From contig NC_088295.1 of NCBI RefSeq assembly GCF_032854445.1, forward strand, positions 17,471,385 to 17,535,384: a DNA stretch of 64,000 nt. Direction: 5' to 3'. Below the pieces are notes generated by a model that saw only the letters and a program-made list of their open reading frames with translations, was not told the DNA's origin and searched no databases. Shown here one piece after another: positions 14,201 to 22,040 of this stretch. The first letter of the stretch is position 1, and the number at the start of each line of letters is the position of its first letter. Both the position numbers and the translations under genes were made by a program. This stretch comes from Liolophura sinensis. Lineage: Eukaryota; Mollusca; Polyplacophora; Chitonida; Chitonidae.

Positions 14201-17200
14201 TGGCAACCCTAAACAAATACATCAGAGCTTCATCTGTCGAACAAAGGAATTGGAAGCAGGAATTATTCAAATTTCTCAGACATTACCGTGCGACACCACA
14301 TTCCTCCACCCATGTTTCGCCATTTGAAGCAATAACTGGACGTCATATGAACATTGTTCTTCCACAGATACCGACTACCTCTGACAGCCACAGCAGAATT
14401 GCTGAGTGCGACGCCCTCAGTAAGCAGAAGGCGAAATCATACGCCGACAACAGACGCAACGCAAAACAAAATCAACTGTCTGTAGGTGACACCGTAGCCT
14501 ACTTGTGCGAAAACGGAAAAGAAACAAACTTTCTACTCCATTTGATCCTCGTCCATACAGAATCACTAGTCTGAAGGGCAGCATGGTTACTGCTCATCGT
14601 GGACAGCACGTCCTCACCCGTAATGCATCACACTTCAAGCCAGTCATCGCAGATGTTAATCCTACCTTCGAATAGGAGGAGGAGGAGGAGGAATATGCTG
14701 ATCTCAGCATCCCACTACCCAACAGCCCTCCAAGGCCGACAACCCCTCCGAGTTCACCAACGCAGCTGTCAAATGGTCCCTCCACGCAGCTTCATCCCTG
14801 CATGAAACCTTCAGGTGAACAGCGGAGATCAACGCAGAAACGAAAGCCCTCAGTTCGTTTCAAAGACTTCGTCTTATAGACTGTATATCATCGTCTGACC
14901 CAGTCGCCTAGCCACCGTAATTTTCATGTATCCCATTTTCATGTATTTGACATTAAGCATCATTCCAGTGACATTATACATGAATATTCCACTAGCATAA
15001 ACGGTGAGCCCAGTTACATTCGCCACGTGGAACTAGCATAAATGACAAGCCCAGTTACATTCACCCCGTGGAACTACCATAAATGGGGAGCCGAGTTACA
15101 TTCGCCACGTGGAACTACCATAAATGGGGAGTAGAGTTACATTCGCCACGTGGAACTACCATAAATGGCAGGTTAAATGAGAAATCTGCTAAATCCTATT
15201 GACATTAAGTATAAATATGCATACTCGAATCAATGCGCATGGGGTAAATTTGCAATTCTTCAATTTAAAAGTTCACTGTCTTTCAAAACTTACTTGTAGA
15301 CCGGGATGTTAAACGTGAGAGGGCTTGCGTTCGGCTGACCTGTATCACTCCGTACTCCCAAGGTCAGTTCCGTCTGAAGCCGCCATTGGCCGTCAGTCTC
15401 AATTTTGAGTGGAACCCAGTCATGACCTTCGATCCTGAACGAAGAGCTCTCATTTATATACAGGGACAGGTGGGTGCGGGGTGGGTGGTTGGGTGGTGTG
15501 TAGGAGGGTGACACCACATTGCTAAGTTTGTGAATGGTTGGGGACATCTATGTCTCCTCCAAGCACGCCTTCATATTTTCGTTTCTGTACTATACAAATG
15601 GAAATACCTCTCACGTCACTCGAATCAGAATCACCCCTCCACCTCCCCACACTCCCCATCCCCACCCCCACATCAGAACCTCGTTTTGGAAAAATACAGA
15701 TTTTTTTTAGCAATGGTTTTTCGTTATGTTTTATGCTTTTGTGTGAGGCCGCATACAAGTATAGGTAACTGTAGATTCACTTGACTATATGTATATAAAC
15801 ATATCCCTAATCATGCAGTGTGAAATGATCTGACGTTTTCTGCCCGAAAAATAAGAATGACACCTACTGCCTGCCTCTTATTGTATGAGATGAAATAGTT
15901 TTAGGACTAAGAGTTGTTTTCAGAGATGAAACTTACGCCACGGTAAAGGGGCCAGGGTGACCGAACATGACACTGAATGAGCCTATGCCTTGTTCCCATT
16001 GGTCCGCTTGACTGACAGCAGACACACTGTAAGAGGTGTCTGAGAGGATTGTCTGACCTTTGCATCCTTTCTCACAGATAAAGTTTTCCGGTCCCGTGGC
16101 AGGACCCGAAATACCCACACTTGTTTCGGAACAATGTTTTCCGCATGGTCCCTCCCCTAGAGTCCACATCAGCTGATAAGTGAAGCTTACATTGTAATTG
16201 TTGTGTACCTGCAGGAGAACAAAGGCTTTGGAATTCTCACCTGAGTAATTATACATAAATATTTGTCCGCAAAACACTAATCAAATAAATAAATATTCGG
16301 TCAGATGAAGAGACTATGAAATGTAACTGGTCACCTGACGGTTTTGATAAGAATTGTCTTGTTTATATTCAATCAAAGTAATTAAGTAGGAGATGTACAT
16401 ACACACGGTCATATCTGGACGGATTTTGGGATACCCGACTACATAATATATGTCAGACACCAAATAAAGGGGTATCACGCCATCATTTTTATATCAACTT
16501 GCAATTCATTCTTCAATTTGACATTCATCTGCCCAGATTGTAATCAAAAAGGTTACCCGTCATCACGGTATGATACATCATAGCTCCAGCAAGTAGTATT
16601 CTAGTTGCATTTTAAGCGCGACAGGATGGAGCGCATGCGATGTCTCAACCTGTGTCGAACTGAAAAAAAACCGAGAAAGCTTGTTTGGAGCTAACGATGA
16701 TGTGGAGGATGGCTCAACCAGTTCTGTACTAGAAACAGACAAAAGGGCCTGGAGACAAGGATGATATGTTGATGACTCAACACTCAGAAGGGTTTTCTGA
16801 AGCTAACAATATGGAGAATGCCTCAACCGCTTCTGTACTTTAGACAGACCGAGAATTAAAGGTTATCGGATGATGATATAGAGGATGGCTCAACCAGTTC
16901 CATACTAAAAACTTGCAAAGAAGGGCTGTATGGGTATAGACCTAGAGCTGTCGAGGATGGCTCAAAAGTTTACTTATTAGAAACAGACCGAAGAGTTGTC
17001 TGGAGATAACGGTGATATGGAGAATGCCTGAACCGGTTCTGTACCTCAGACAGACTAAGAAGGGATGTCTGCTGGTAATGATGATATGGGGACTGGATCA
17101 ACCGGTTCCGTACTAGGAAGAGACCGAGATATGGAAGATCGATCAAGTGGTTCCGCACTAGAGGCAGCCATGAAGGGGTGTTTGGAGATAAAGATGATAT

Positions 17201-19377
17201 GGACGATGATCAATCGATTCCAGATTAGGAACAGACTCCTCTATTCCAGATCATTCGTGGTAAGTTGTCGGCACAGATCTGTTCACATGGAACGAGAAGG
17301 AATACACAGTCGTTGTAGGCTACCACAGCCGGTACTTTGAAGTAGAGGTTCTGCCAAACACTACAGATGAGACAGTTATGGTGAAGATATGAAGATCGTG
17401 GCGATATTTGTGCGACACGGCCTTCCAGCGAAAGTCATTTTACGATAGTGGCCCAAGAGAGTTTGCCAAGTTTGCATCTGTTCCACATAAAGCCAAAGCA
17501 GGTTATCGCGACCCCCTAATCGCTCTCTTAGGGTACCGTACTACACCAGTTAATGTTGGTTTGTCTCGGTCTCAGTTGTTGATGGGTAGGAGGCTTAGAT
17601 CCGTGATTTCCACTACTGTATCTCAGTTGAAACCGCAATCATTTGATCAGGCTAATGTTCACGACAGAATGTCGGAAAACCGCAAAGAAAAAACAATTGC
17701 CACAAGATTGCAAGGTTTAGATAAGACCTGAAAACAGGCCAAAGTAACGGAAATTTTTCCGAACCCCTTGTACAATGTTGAGACGCAAAATGGTGTACAG
17801 TGTCAGGCTCAATCGCCCTCATCTTCTTAAAACAAACGAGGAACCGAAATCACTCGTCCTGTCCTATATTGTGCAGGGCATGATGAGCGCGAAGGAAATG
17901 AGTCAGTTTCGATGACTCCACTCCATTCTAATGAACCTACCGAAATTATCGCTGGTTAGCGTTATAGCGAACCCACTGCATTGTCTCAAAGCCCGTACAT
18001 CACCAGGTCAGGTCGTGTTGTAAAAACAAAAGTATTGAACCTATGTCATTCTTGCTTGACTATTCTGACATTAAGCCTCTGTGACTCAATACTGGTTCAG
18101 TTGGCATATGTTTGTTTTGCTCATATACCCTTTTAGTTGAACTTAAGATCTTTATATTCCATATGCATTGTTTTTCATGTTCAATATGCATTGTAACAGT
18201 ATGTCAGTTAGAGTTACCTCCCATGCACGTTCTTCACATGGGAAGGGTTATAGTAATGCGACAAACTGTAACTTGAGGAGAATACACAAGGTTGAACCTA
18301 AAACTTCTCTGTGTCATTCCTTATTCCTGATTACTACAAAAACAAGTACGTCCTACAACATAACCAAACAGTACAAGGGGTGTCTGGGGACAATGATTTA
18401 TTTATTTACTTGATTGGTGTTTTACGCCGTACTCAAGAATATTTCACTTATACGACGGCGGCCAGCATTATGGTGGGCAAACCGGGCAGAGCCCGGGGAA
18501 ACCCACAACCATCCGCAAGTTGCTGGCAGACCTTACCACGTACGGCCGGAGAGGAAGCCAGCATGAGTGGAATCTACTCCTGGACGTTATAACTATTAAC
18601 AACAGAAACTATTTCGATTTAGTGTCTGTGTTTAACAACCTTTATGTTTAACTACCGGTATGTCATGCCTTGCGACAGAAGCTTATCAGTAAAACAAATT
18701 TGCATAATTTAAAATTCTCTCTGAAGCAATAGGTTACAAACTGTATACTGATATACAGCGCGGTGTTAATGATGCCATTTCACCATCATGAAAGAAACTT
18801 ACCGCTGTCTTGCCGTTATCTAGATCGTAAGTGAAAATGTCTCTGAGCAACCTGTAAATGGACGTGGGTTTCTACCATACTCTTCTTGGTTTCCTCCCAC
18901 CATAGTGCTGGTTGCTGTTGTATAAATATTCTTGGTTTCGACGTAAACAGCAATCAAATAAATAAGTAAATAAATAAATAAATATGGCCGTTATACACAG
19001 GCCATTCTAGCCTTGCTGATATGATGGAAAGCTTGTTTCAAACCTATTCAAATCTAACTCTGCCCAGCTGACCGTCAATTGTTACAATGTCACGACTATA
19101 CAGTGCTTTGAGAGTCGTATTTCCTTCATCAACACAACTTGTGCAGTTAACTGATAAATGTGCGTCTTACAGCTAAATTGGAAAATTCTGAAAATAAATA
19201 TGCAGGCATTAAAAATTTATTTGATGAAATTCGTAATTATATTGATTATTTAAACAATCATACCTTATCAACATTGTGCACTCTCCATCTAAGAGATCCT
19301 CCGCGGAAATACGGTCCGGCGGCTTGTATCCCAAGACTGCCAAGGACCATGAGCACAATGGACACCCCGATCGCCAT
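2140..19377 (-). CDS. Secreted multidomain protein: signal peptide, beta-rich module, VWA, three ShKT domains
   Basis: Thirteen minus-strand exons join in consistent phase: 19377-19264, 16208-15937, 15434-15294, 13610-13472, 12424-12233, 10406-10261, 9796-9641, 9097-9057, 8641-8552, 6421-5852, 5603-5451, 4002-3868 and 2299-2140 (about 769 codons). Every junction has a GT donor and AG acceptor, and reading frame is kept through phases 0, 2, 2, 0, 0, 2, 2, 1, 1, 1, 1, 1. The product starts with a signal peptide and carries an extracellular cysteine-bearing module, a VWA domain with full MIDAS and ShKT repeats, so it is probably a secreted matrix or adhesion protein. I recall similar N-terminal modules in uncharacterised proteins of marine invertebrates, but I know no gene name. 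The last visible exon either stops at TAA (2138-2136) or splices leftward from GTAAGT, so the 3' end is open. Its introns hold SINEs, a 21-bp array and Gypsy fossils. Confidence 0.8.
2701..3119 (+). repeat. Four tandem copies of a ~105-bp unit
   Basis: Copies start near 2701, 2803, 2908 and 3013. Each carries AGCACGTCAGCACATATGG, GTCTGTTCCCTATGCAAG and TTTCGCTACCTCGCTATAT. Identity is high between copies 2 to 4. There is no continuous open frame. Confidence 0.85.
3222..3440 (+). repeat. Degenerate ~31-bp tandem repeat
   Basis: The unit is about TAGTAGTGAATAAAATATAC followed by CCCTTCTA. About seven copies are present, with length variation and one interrupting segment near 3250-3285. Confidence 0.75.
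3868..4002 (-). CDS. ShKT domain exon 2
   Basis: This 135-base exon is phase 1 at both ends, with acceptor CTGTAG and donor GTAAGC. It encodes TTSQPPCLDILPNCVEYGGD, then ICTRPDLRIWALRHC and RAYCGFSPC. It matches the ShKT spacing of its neighbours. A 120-codon frame on the opposite strand over this exon is a shadow of it. Confidence 0.8.
4020..5050. other. Intron sequence, nothing recognised
   Basis: AT-rich intron between the ShKT exons at 3868 and 5451. No exon, SINE or array was seen apart from the hairpin that follows it. Confidence 0.5.
5051..5186. mobile_element. Palindromic MITE-like hairpin
   Basis: Two inverted arms of about 58 bp (AGGTTATC..CTGGTAAGCGGTTACA and its reverse TGTAACCGCTTTCCAG..GATAACCT) flank a loop of about 18 bp. 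It is non-coding and lies in the intron between ShKT exons 1 and 2. The fold suggests a small non-autonomous DNA element. No target duplication was established. Confidence 0.6.
5451..5603 (-). CDS. ShKT domain exon 1
   Basis: This 153-base exon is phase 1 at both ends. It encodes a Thr/Ser-rich linker, then CYDRKDCMVYGEDVC, WSSYHCPLWCGFC. The six-cysteine ShKT pattern with its final C-x-x-C-G-x-C is complete. ShKT domains occur in many secreted host proteins such as metalloproteases and tyrosinases. Here it is a module, not a free toxin. Confidence 0.85.
5852..6421 (-). CDS. VWA domain exon
   Basis: One 570-base exon (phase 1 at both ends) encodes a whole von Willebrand factor A domain. DLIFVLDSSNS supplies the MIDAS D-x-S-x-S motif. 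GATDTGKAL supplies the conserved Thr and VVLTDGFS the conserved Asp, so metal-dependent ligand binding is expected to be intact. ISIFAVGVG is the usual penultimate strand. The length, about 190 residues, matches matrilin- and collagen-type VWA domains. A Cys near each end (GCL and TTCSG) probably closes the domain. Its single-exon, phase 1-1 form is typical of shuffled modules. Confidence 0.9.
6655..7185 (+). repeat. 21-bp minisatellite, about 25 copies
   Basis: The unit is close to GAGTTTTGTCAGGTGCCTGGC. Because 21 is divisible by three, frames stay open on both strands and produce Cys-Gln-Val-Pro-Gly-Glu-Phe style repeats in several frames at once. Codon-neutral indels shift between these frames, so I do not call a gene. 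It lies in the intron between the VWA exon and the exon at 8552. Confidence 0.85.
7200..8540. other. Intron sequence, nothing recognised
   Basis: AT-rich intron of the VWA/ShKT gene. Several short open frames exist on both strands without splice or domain support. Confidence 0.5.
8552..8641 (-). CDS. Exon of VWA/ShKT gene: small Cys-rich module
   Basis: This 90-base exon is phase 1 at both ends. It encodes DKCKTKTCPDGLTCVPVGNR and then ALCVNATI. The C-x(4)-C-x(5)-C and later Cys spacing fits a follistatin/EB-like or truncated EGF-like knot. NAT is a potential glycosylation site. It links the beta region to the VWA domain. Confidence 0.68.
9057..9097 (-). CDS. 41-bp micro-exon of VWA/ShKT gene
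   Basis: This exon is only 41 bases, with a CCCCAG acceptor and GTACGT donor. It encodes FTSLPECVMLHVDG and converts phase 2 to phase 1. Frame agreement with the neighbours on both sides is the main support. Its single Cys probably pairs with one in a neighbouring exon. Confidence 0.65.
9641..9796 (-). CDS. Exon of VWA/ShKT gene: WTPTLEQLGSHMLCVTA module
   Basis: This 156-base exon is phase 2 at both ends. It encodes ITGFSVSMPKGMTYKYVKG, then VFVQWTPTLEQLGSHMLCV and TAEQSDG. The pattern W-TP-x(4)-G-x-H-x-x-C-x-x-A is shared with Ig-like extracellular repeats of invertebrate adhesion proteins. It closes the second beta domain before two very short exons. Confidence 0.72.
10261..10406 (-). CDS. 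Exon of VWA/ShKT gene: SIQCDLPSFIHPPW segment
   Basis: This 146-base exon enters in phase 0 and leaves in phase 2 at GTAAGT. It encodes FLVYASRNSIQCDLPSFIHP, then WYKGEVIVVEPEKEYSETLC and GNPSSSN. It probably begins the second beta domain of the ectodomain. The acceptor is a clear TATTTCAG. Confidence 0.7.
10812..10985 (-). mobile_element. SINE-A, degenerate
   Basis: Recognisable reversed segments include ATCATCCGCAGGTTGCTGG and GGAAGTCAGCATGGGACTG, then the tRNA-like head near CTGCGCTAGCAGGCTAAT. Confidence 0.6.
11248..11286 (+). mobile_element. SINE-A 3' tail fragment
   Basis: Only ATTCTTGAGTACGGCGTAAA and the CACCAATCAAATAAATAAA end are present. Confidence 0.65.
11484..11747 (-). mobile_element. 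SINE-A, near full length
   Basis: Reversed copy from the TATTTGATTGGTGTTTCACG tail to a tRNA-like head with CTAGCGCGCTAACCAACTGA (A box) and GGACTTGAAC (B box). An internal RNA polymerase III promoter shape is preserved. This is a good reference copy. Confidence 0.85.
11823..12064 (+). mobile_element. SINE-A, diverged
   Basis: It has the B box GTGAGTTCAAGTCC, the middle CTCCAACAATAATGCTGGCC and the tail GAGTACGGCGTAAAACACAA. It lies immediately before the exon at 12233. Confidence 0.75.
12233..12424 (-). CDS. Exon of VWA/ShKT gene: GYYAVTIIVEDYP module
   Basis: This 192-base exon is phase 0 at both ends (64 codons). It encodes DTCTITPTVLL, GFGYYAVTIIVEDYPSTG and a terminal ALNVKCQ. The YYAV-x-I-x-VED strand is family-like and resembles an Ig or cadherin-like beta strand. 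The donor GTAATG is acceptable, and the next exon continues with FLVYASRN in phase 0. Confidence 0.7.
13306..13475 (+). repeat. Intronic tandem repeats copying an exon end and splice donor
   Basis: About four units of roughly 30 bp read AAGGATATGTCAATACCT with small changes and end against the donor of the exon at 13472. A further copy of ACTTACAGGATCCAGTT, which is the exon end with its donor in reverse, lies at about 13309. The intron side of this exon has therefore been duplicated together with the splice site. Confidence 0.6.
13472..13610 (-). CDS. Exon of VWA/ShKT gene: DPDADRVRCRFA module
   Basis: This 139-base exon enters in phase 2 and leaves in phase 0. It encodes VYVGCLTPIRIMTLDPDAD, then RVRCRFARTRKECGGVC and FPGVELDP. 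Four cysteines and a D-x-D-x-D acidic run suggest a disulphide-bonded, possibly calcium-binding loop. The donor is CCT/GTAAGT. Copies of this exon end recur in the adjacent intron at 13306-13470. Confidence 0.72.
13860..15180 (+). mobile_element. Ty3/Gypsy fossil: integrase region, broken
   Basis: A plus-strand open stretch at 14020-14574 matches the integrase core of Ty3/Gypsy elements: VKSDNGLPFNSRDFKDF, then VTPLWPEANGEVERFM and HYRATPHSSTHVSPFEAITG. It resembles the K02A2.6-type lineage seen in marine invertebrates. No gag, protease or reverse transcriptase is visible and no direct LTR pair was found, so this is a broken fragment with more than one break. It is flanked by clusters of a ~37-bp motif (GTTACATTCGCCACGTGGAA), reversed at about 13866-13950 and forward at about 15005-15175. 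It lies in an intron of the minus-strand gene and is of moderate to old age. Confidence 0.75.
15294..15434 (-). CDS. Exon of VWA/ShKT gene: SDTGQPNASP module
   Basis: This 141-base exon is phase 2 at both ends. It encodes IEGHDWVPLKIETDGQW, then VRSDTGQPNASPLTFNIPVY. The R-x-DTG-x-x-N-x-SP core is the part of the family I remember best. NAS is a potential N-glycosylation site. Acceptor TTCAG and donor GTAAGT are both canonical. Confidence 0.72.
15937..16208 (-). CDS. Exon of VWA/ShKT gene: N-terminal cysteine-rich module
   Basis: This 272-base exon runs from a TGCAG acceptor (phase 0) to a GTAAGT donor (phase 2). It encodes an extracellular segment with paired cysteines (GEGPCGKHC and CEKGCKGQ), then SVSAVSQADQWEQGIGSFSV and the hydrophobic end FGHPGPFTVA. 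Asn-Val-Ser offers an N-glycosylation site. A second AG acceptor 27 bases upstream would add a few in-frame residues. The next exon continues the same beta-rich pattern. Confidence 0.7.
16690..17215 (+). repeat. Degenerate ~65-bp tandem repeat, about nine copies
   Basis: The core GATGATATGGAGGATGGCTC AACC recurs near 16696, 16760, 16806, 16870, 16940, 17010, 17078, 17125 and 17191. Copies are strongly diverged and the spacing drops to about 46 bp twice, indicating internal deletions. It adjoins the Gypsy fossil at 17.4 kb. Confidence 0.65.
17230..18130 (+). mobile_element. Second Ty3/Gypsy fossil: 3' end of pol, broken
   Basis: The open stretch at 17408-17731 reads like the C-terminal part of a Gypsy integrase (PLIALLGYRTTPVNVGLSRS, then QLLMGRRLRS). 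A further element-like segment follows to about 18.1 kb. It is a broken fragment with several breaks and no LTRs seen, and is probably old. It belongs to a different lineage from the fossil at 14 kb. Confidence 0.65.
18395..18571 (-). mobile_element. SINE-A, 5'-truncated
   Basis: Reversed copy with TTGATTGGTGTTTTACGCCG, ATTATGGTGGGCAAACCGGG and GGAAGCCAGCATGAG. The tRNA-like head is lost. It lies just beyond the second Gypsy fossil. Confidence 0.85.
18803..18851 (-). CDS. Possible small cassette exon, phase does not fit directly
   Basis: These 49 bases have a CAG acceptor and a GTAAGT donor and read LLRDIFTYDLDNGKTA in one frame. That frame needs two bases from the preceding exon, whereas exon 1 ends in phase 0, so it cannot follow exon 1 directly. 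A further candidate piece at about 19064-19158 has the frame NCTSCVDEGNTT but also does not fit. It is either an alternative exon with an unseen partner or chance splice-like sequence. Confidence 0.25.
18886..18984 (+). mobile_element. SINE-A 3' fragment
   Basis: TGGTTTCCTCCCACCATAGT, then a diverged tail and (TAAA)n. It sits beside the possible 49-bp exon at 18803. Confidence 0.65.
19264..19377 (-). CDS. Exon 1 of VWA/ShKT gene: start codon and signal peptide
   Basis: The ATG at 19377 opens 38 codons. The first 20 residues are hydrophobic (MAIGVSIVLMVLGSLGIQAA), a typical signal peptide with small residues at the likely cleavage site. GPYFRGGSLRWRVHNVDK follows, resembling the N-terminal FRGG.-.W start I remember for this invertebrate family. 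The exon ends in phase 0 at an AAG/GTATGA donor. It joins in frame to VHNNYNVSFTYQ in the exon at 16208, giving a continuous beta-strand-like stretch. Confidence 0.7.
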
Positions 19378-19859
19378 GATGCAGAGTGAAATGCGTTGTT
19401 CTGATCAGACCCTCTGATAAACAGCACCCCAGAAAGCAAAAAACAGTCTTATATCACTTGTCAATTTGGTCAAAGGTAAACGTTGCTAGGACGCAAATAA
19501 ATTTCTGCAGGATTTACTGTGTTATGTGTTATCTACCGATGATGACTTGACGGTCACAAACTGGGCCTGGGATAGATAAATAGTATTTACAAACCCTCGC
19601 CGACATCCACGGTTGCCGGAAAACACTCCAGCGTTTTTTTTTATAAATGATCCACTTCATATAACCTTTTTGGCAGTGTAAATAAAGATCAGATGAGTTG
19701 TGATTACCTAACACAGTTTGTCTCTTGTGTGTAATATCGTCGTTGGAAACACAAGCGTCTAATCCCGGAAAATGACAGCGGAGACAAGATAACCTATCTA
19801 TTCTCTTGGGAACGAAATATACGATTGCAGTATACACATCACTTCTGTGCTAGGCCTAT

Positions 19860-20535
19860 ATACTTAATACTTCAGTCTTAACTTACATTAGATAGGCCTA
19901 AACAAGGGTTTCTGGACTTGTTCTTAACTCTGCTTAAGGTACTCCGAATCATGCATCTATTAAGATTAATGTCAAAATTAGATCAATTCTGTATGTAAAT
20001 AAATCTTTCGTTGACGCTGTTTAAGAAGAAAGCATGTTGATACGAAGTACAGGGAGGTTCAACTCTTACAAACAGTGACGTAGGTCGCACTTATAAGAAT
20101 AGGCAAGGCAAGCAAATATTTTCTATTTAATGCTTGATGTGGTCTAAGGAAATATGTGGATCTTCGATGAAGCTTTGCGTCTGTGCTTGTATGAGGCCAA
20201 GTCGGCCTATCAGCGTGTGTCAAAATAAAGTCAATGCTGTTGAAATATTCGGTACACTTGTTCACGAAGGGAAACCTGAATCCATACCATTTAAATGGCC
20301 TTTAAACGGTCTGAGTTCATATAGAACTACAAGAACGTATCATTATTTACTAAATGCATTGGTCTGAGAGGGAAATAACTAGGAAATTCAAAATATTCAT
20401 TTATATTCATTTATTCACTTGATTGGAGTTTTATACCGTACATTAATTTACAATTATCTATGTTTATATAAAAGGTTAAAAGTGCGGGAAACATTTAAAA
20501 AGGGATTCTTAATGGTCACTTTCATAAGATATGGG
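19860..20535. other. Intergenic, no gene seen
   Basis: This stretch lies upstream of exon 1 of the minus-strand gene. Short open frames on both strands have no domain or splice support. Any promoter or 5' UTR exon of the minus-strand gene would lie in or near here but cannot be picked out. Confidence 0.4.
20398..20441 (-). mobile_element. SINE-A tail fragment
   Basis: ATTCACTTGATTGGAGTTTT and the following TACCGTA match the reversed tail only. Confidence 0.5.
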
Positions 20536-22040
20536 GCAAAACATACATACACTCCAAATATTTTTACCCCTTGGTCAAGTTTGAAGGAAAGGTATAGCCT
20601 TGGTCATGTGTGTCCGTCCGTCCGTCCGTCATTCCGTCCGTCCTTCGTTCCGTTCGTTTAAACAATATCTTGACAACCGATTCATGTATCGTTATAAACT
20701 TTGGTGACCTGCTTTAACTGCTGTCCAGTAGGAACACTATGAAACTTACACATTGTCGGACAATATTTTATTGACCTTTAACTTGTGGTCTGAATTTGTA
20801 TTTCGTTCAATAGGATTTATGTCTACATTTGATGATTGATCCAAATTTAAAACGTTATACATGTATTCACTGCAAACTGGACCTCCTAGAACCTACAGCC
20901 AGTATGATAAGCGCAAATGACCTAAAGAGGTATTCTGCTATATCTCCAAACCTATGCTGAGCCAAATTCAGTGAAAATTCAAACTTCGATTTACTAATAA
21001 CCATTGGCGTACTTTTTCATGCATGTTAGATTATACATATTTCCACTGTAATGTTATATCTGTCCAAAACTATTAAGCAATATTCAATGGATTTTCATAC
21101 ATGGAATGACAGGTCACCTACACCATACATTGCATTGTGGTCAGCACGGCATGCCTCCTGGCCTAAGTTCTCTCGTCAGTCCCATTGGCTGTTAACATTA
21201 TTCGACATAGTTAACCAAAATGTATTGCCCACATTCAGTGCAGCGTTCTGGGTCTTATCCTGGTGCATCTGCTGCTATATCTGGGTAAAAAAAAGTGTGT
21301 GGGAAATATATACAAAGGTACATGACGACAGCAATTCACAGTCGACAAATACCATATAGCGTAGCAAAATAGACCCATTCTTCAGTGGCTTAGAGCATGG
21401 ATTCCACTGGAATTTGTCCTTTCTTTTCTTAAGTCGCCTCTCACCAATGCGGTCGCTGTGAGTTCAAGTCCAGCTTATGCTGGCTTCCTCTCCGGCCATA
21501 AATGGGAAGGTCTGCCACCAACCTGCGGGTGGTCGTGGGTTTCCCCCGGGCTGTGCCCGGTTTCCACCCACCATAATGCTGGTCGCCGTCGTATAAGTGA
21601 AATATTCTTGAGTGCGGCGTAAAACACCAATCAAATAAATAAACAAATAAATCTTAAGTCCTCAGGGAAAAGCTGCAGATTTTTAATAATTGAGAATCTT
21701 CCAAACCTGTATACCATGCTCAACCAAAAAGATATAATAATAACAAATCAAATATGAACTCTGACGAAAGAACTTAGGTCAGGAGGTATACCGTGCTGAC
21801 CACAATGCCATGTATGGTGTAGGTGACCTGTCATTGATTCCATGTGTGAAATTCCATTGAATATTGCTTAATAGTTTTGGACAGATATAACATTACAATG
21901 GAAATATGTATAGTCTGAAATGTATATGTATGTATGTATGAAAAAGTACGCCAAAGGTTATTAGTAAATCGAAGTTTGAATTTTCACTGAATTTGGCTCA
22001 GCATAGGTTTGGAGATATAGCAGAACACCTCTTAAGGGAA
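20535..22040. repeat. Large inverted repeat with a SINE in the spacer
   Basis: A left arm at about 20905-21178 recurs reversed at about 21772-22035 (for example TATCTCCAAACCTATGCTGA and its reverse complement). Arms of about 270 bp are separated by about 600 bp containing a SINE-A. The left arm continues outward to 20535 through a (GTCC)n-rich stretch near 20608-20655 that the right side lacks. The two arms are therefore copies of one interspersed repeat in opposite orientation. Confidence 0.75.
21434..21652 (+). mobile_element. SINE-A, nearly complete
   Basis: B box GTGAGTTCAAGTCCAGC, middle GGTTTCCACCCACCATAATG and the tail with AATAAATAAACAAATAAA. It is only slightly diverged, so relatively young. 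It lies in the spacer of the large inverted repeat. Confidence 0.85.

Noticed and set aside
15522-15784. Overlapping 76-84 codon frames on both strands near 15.5-15.8 kb
   Set aside because: Pro/Ser-rich low-complexity sequence in an intron next to a real exon, with no splice support.
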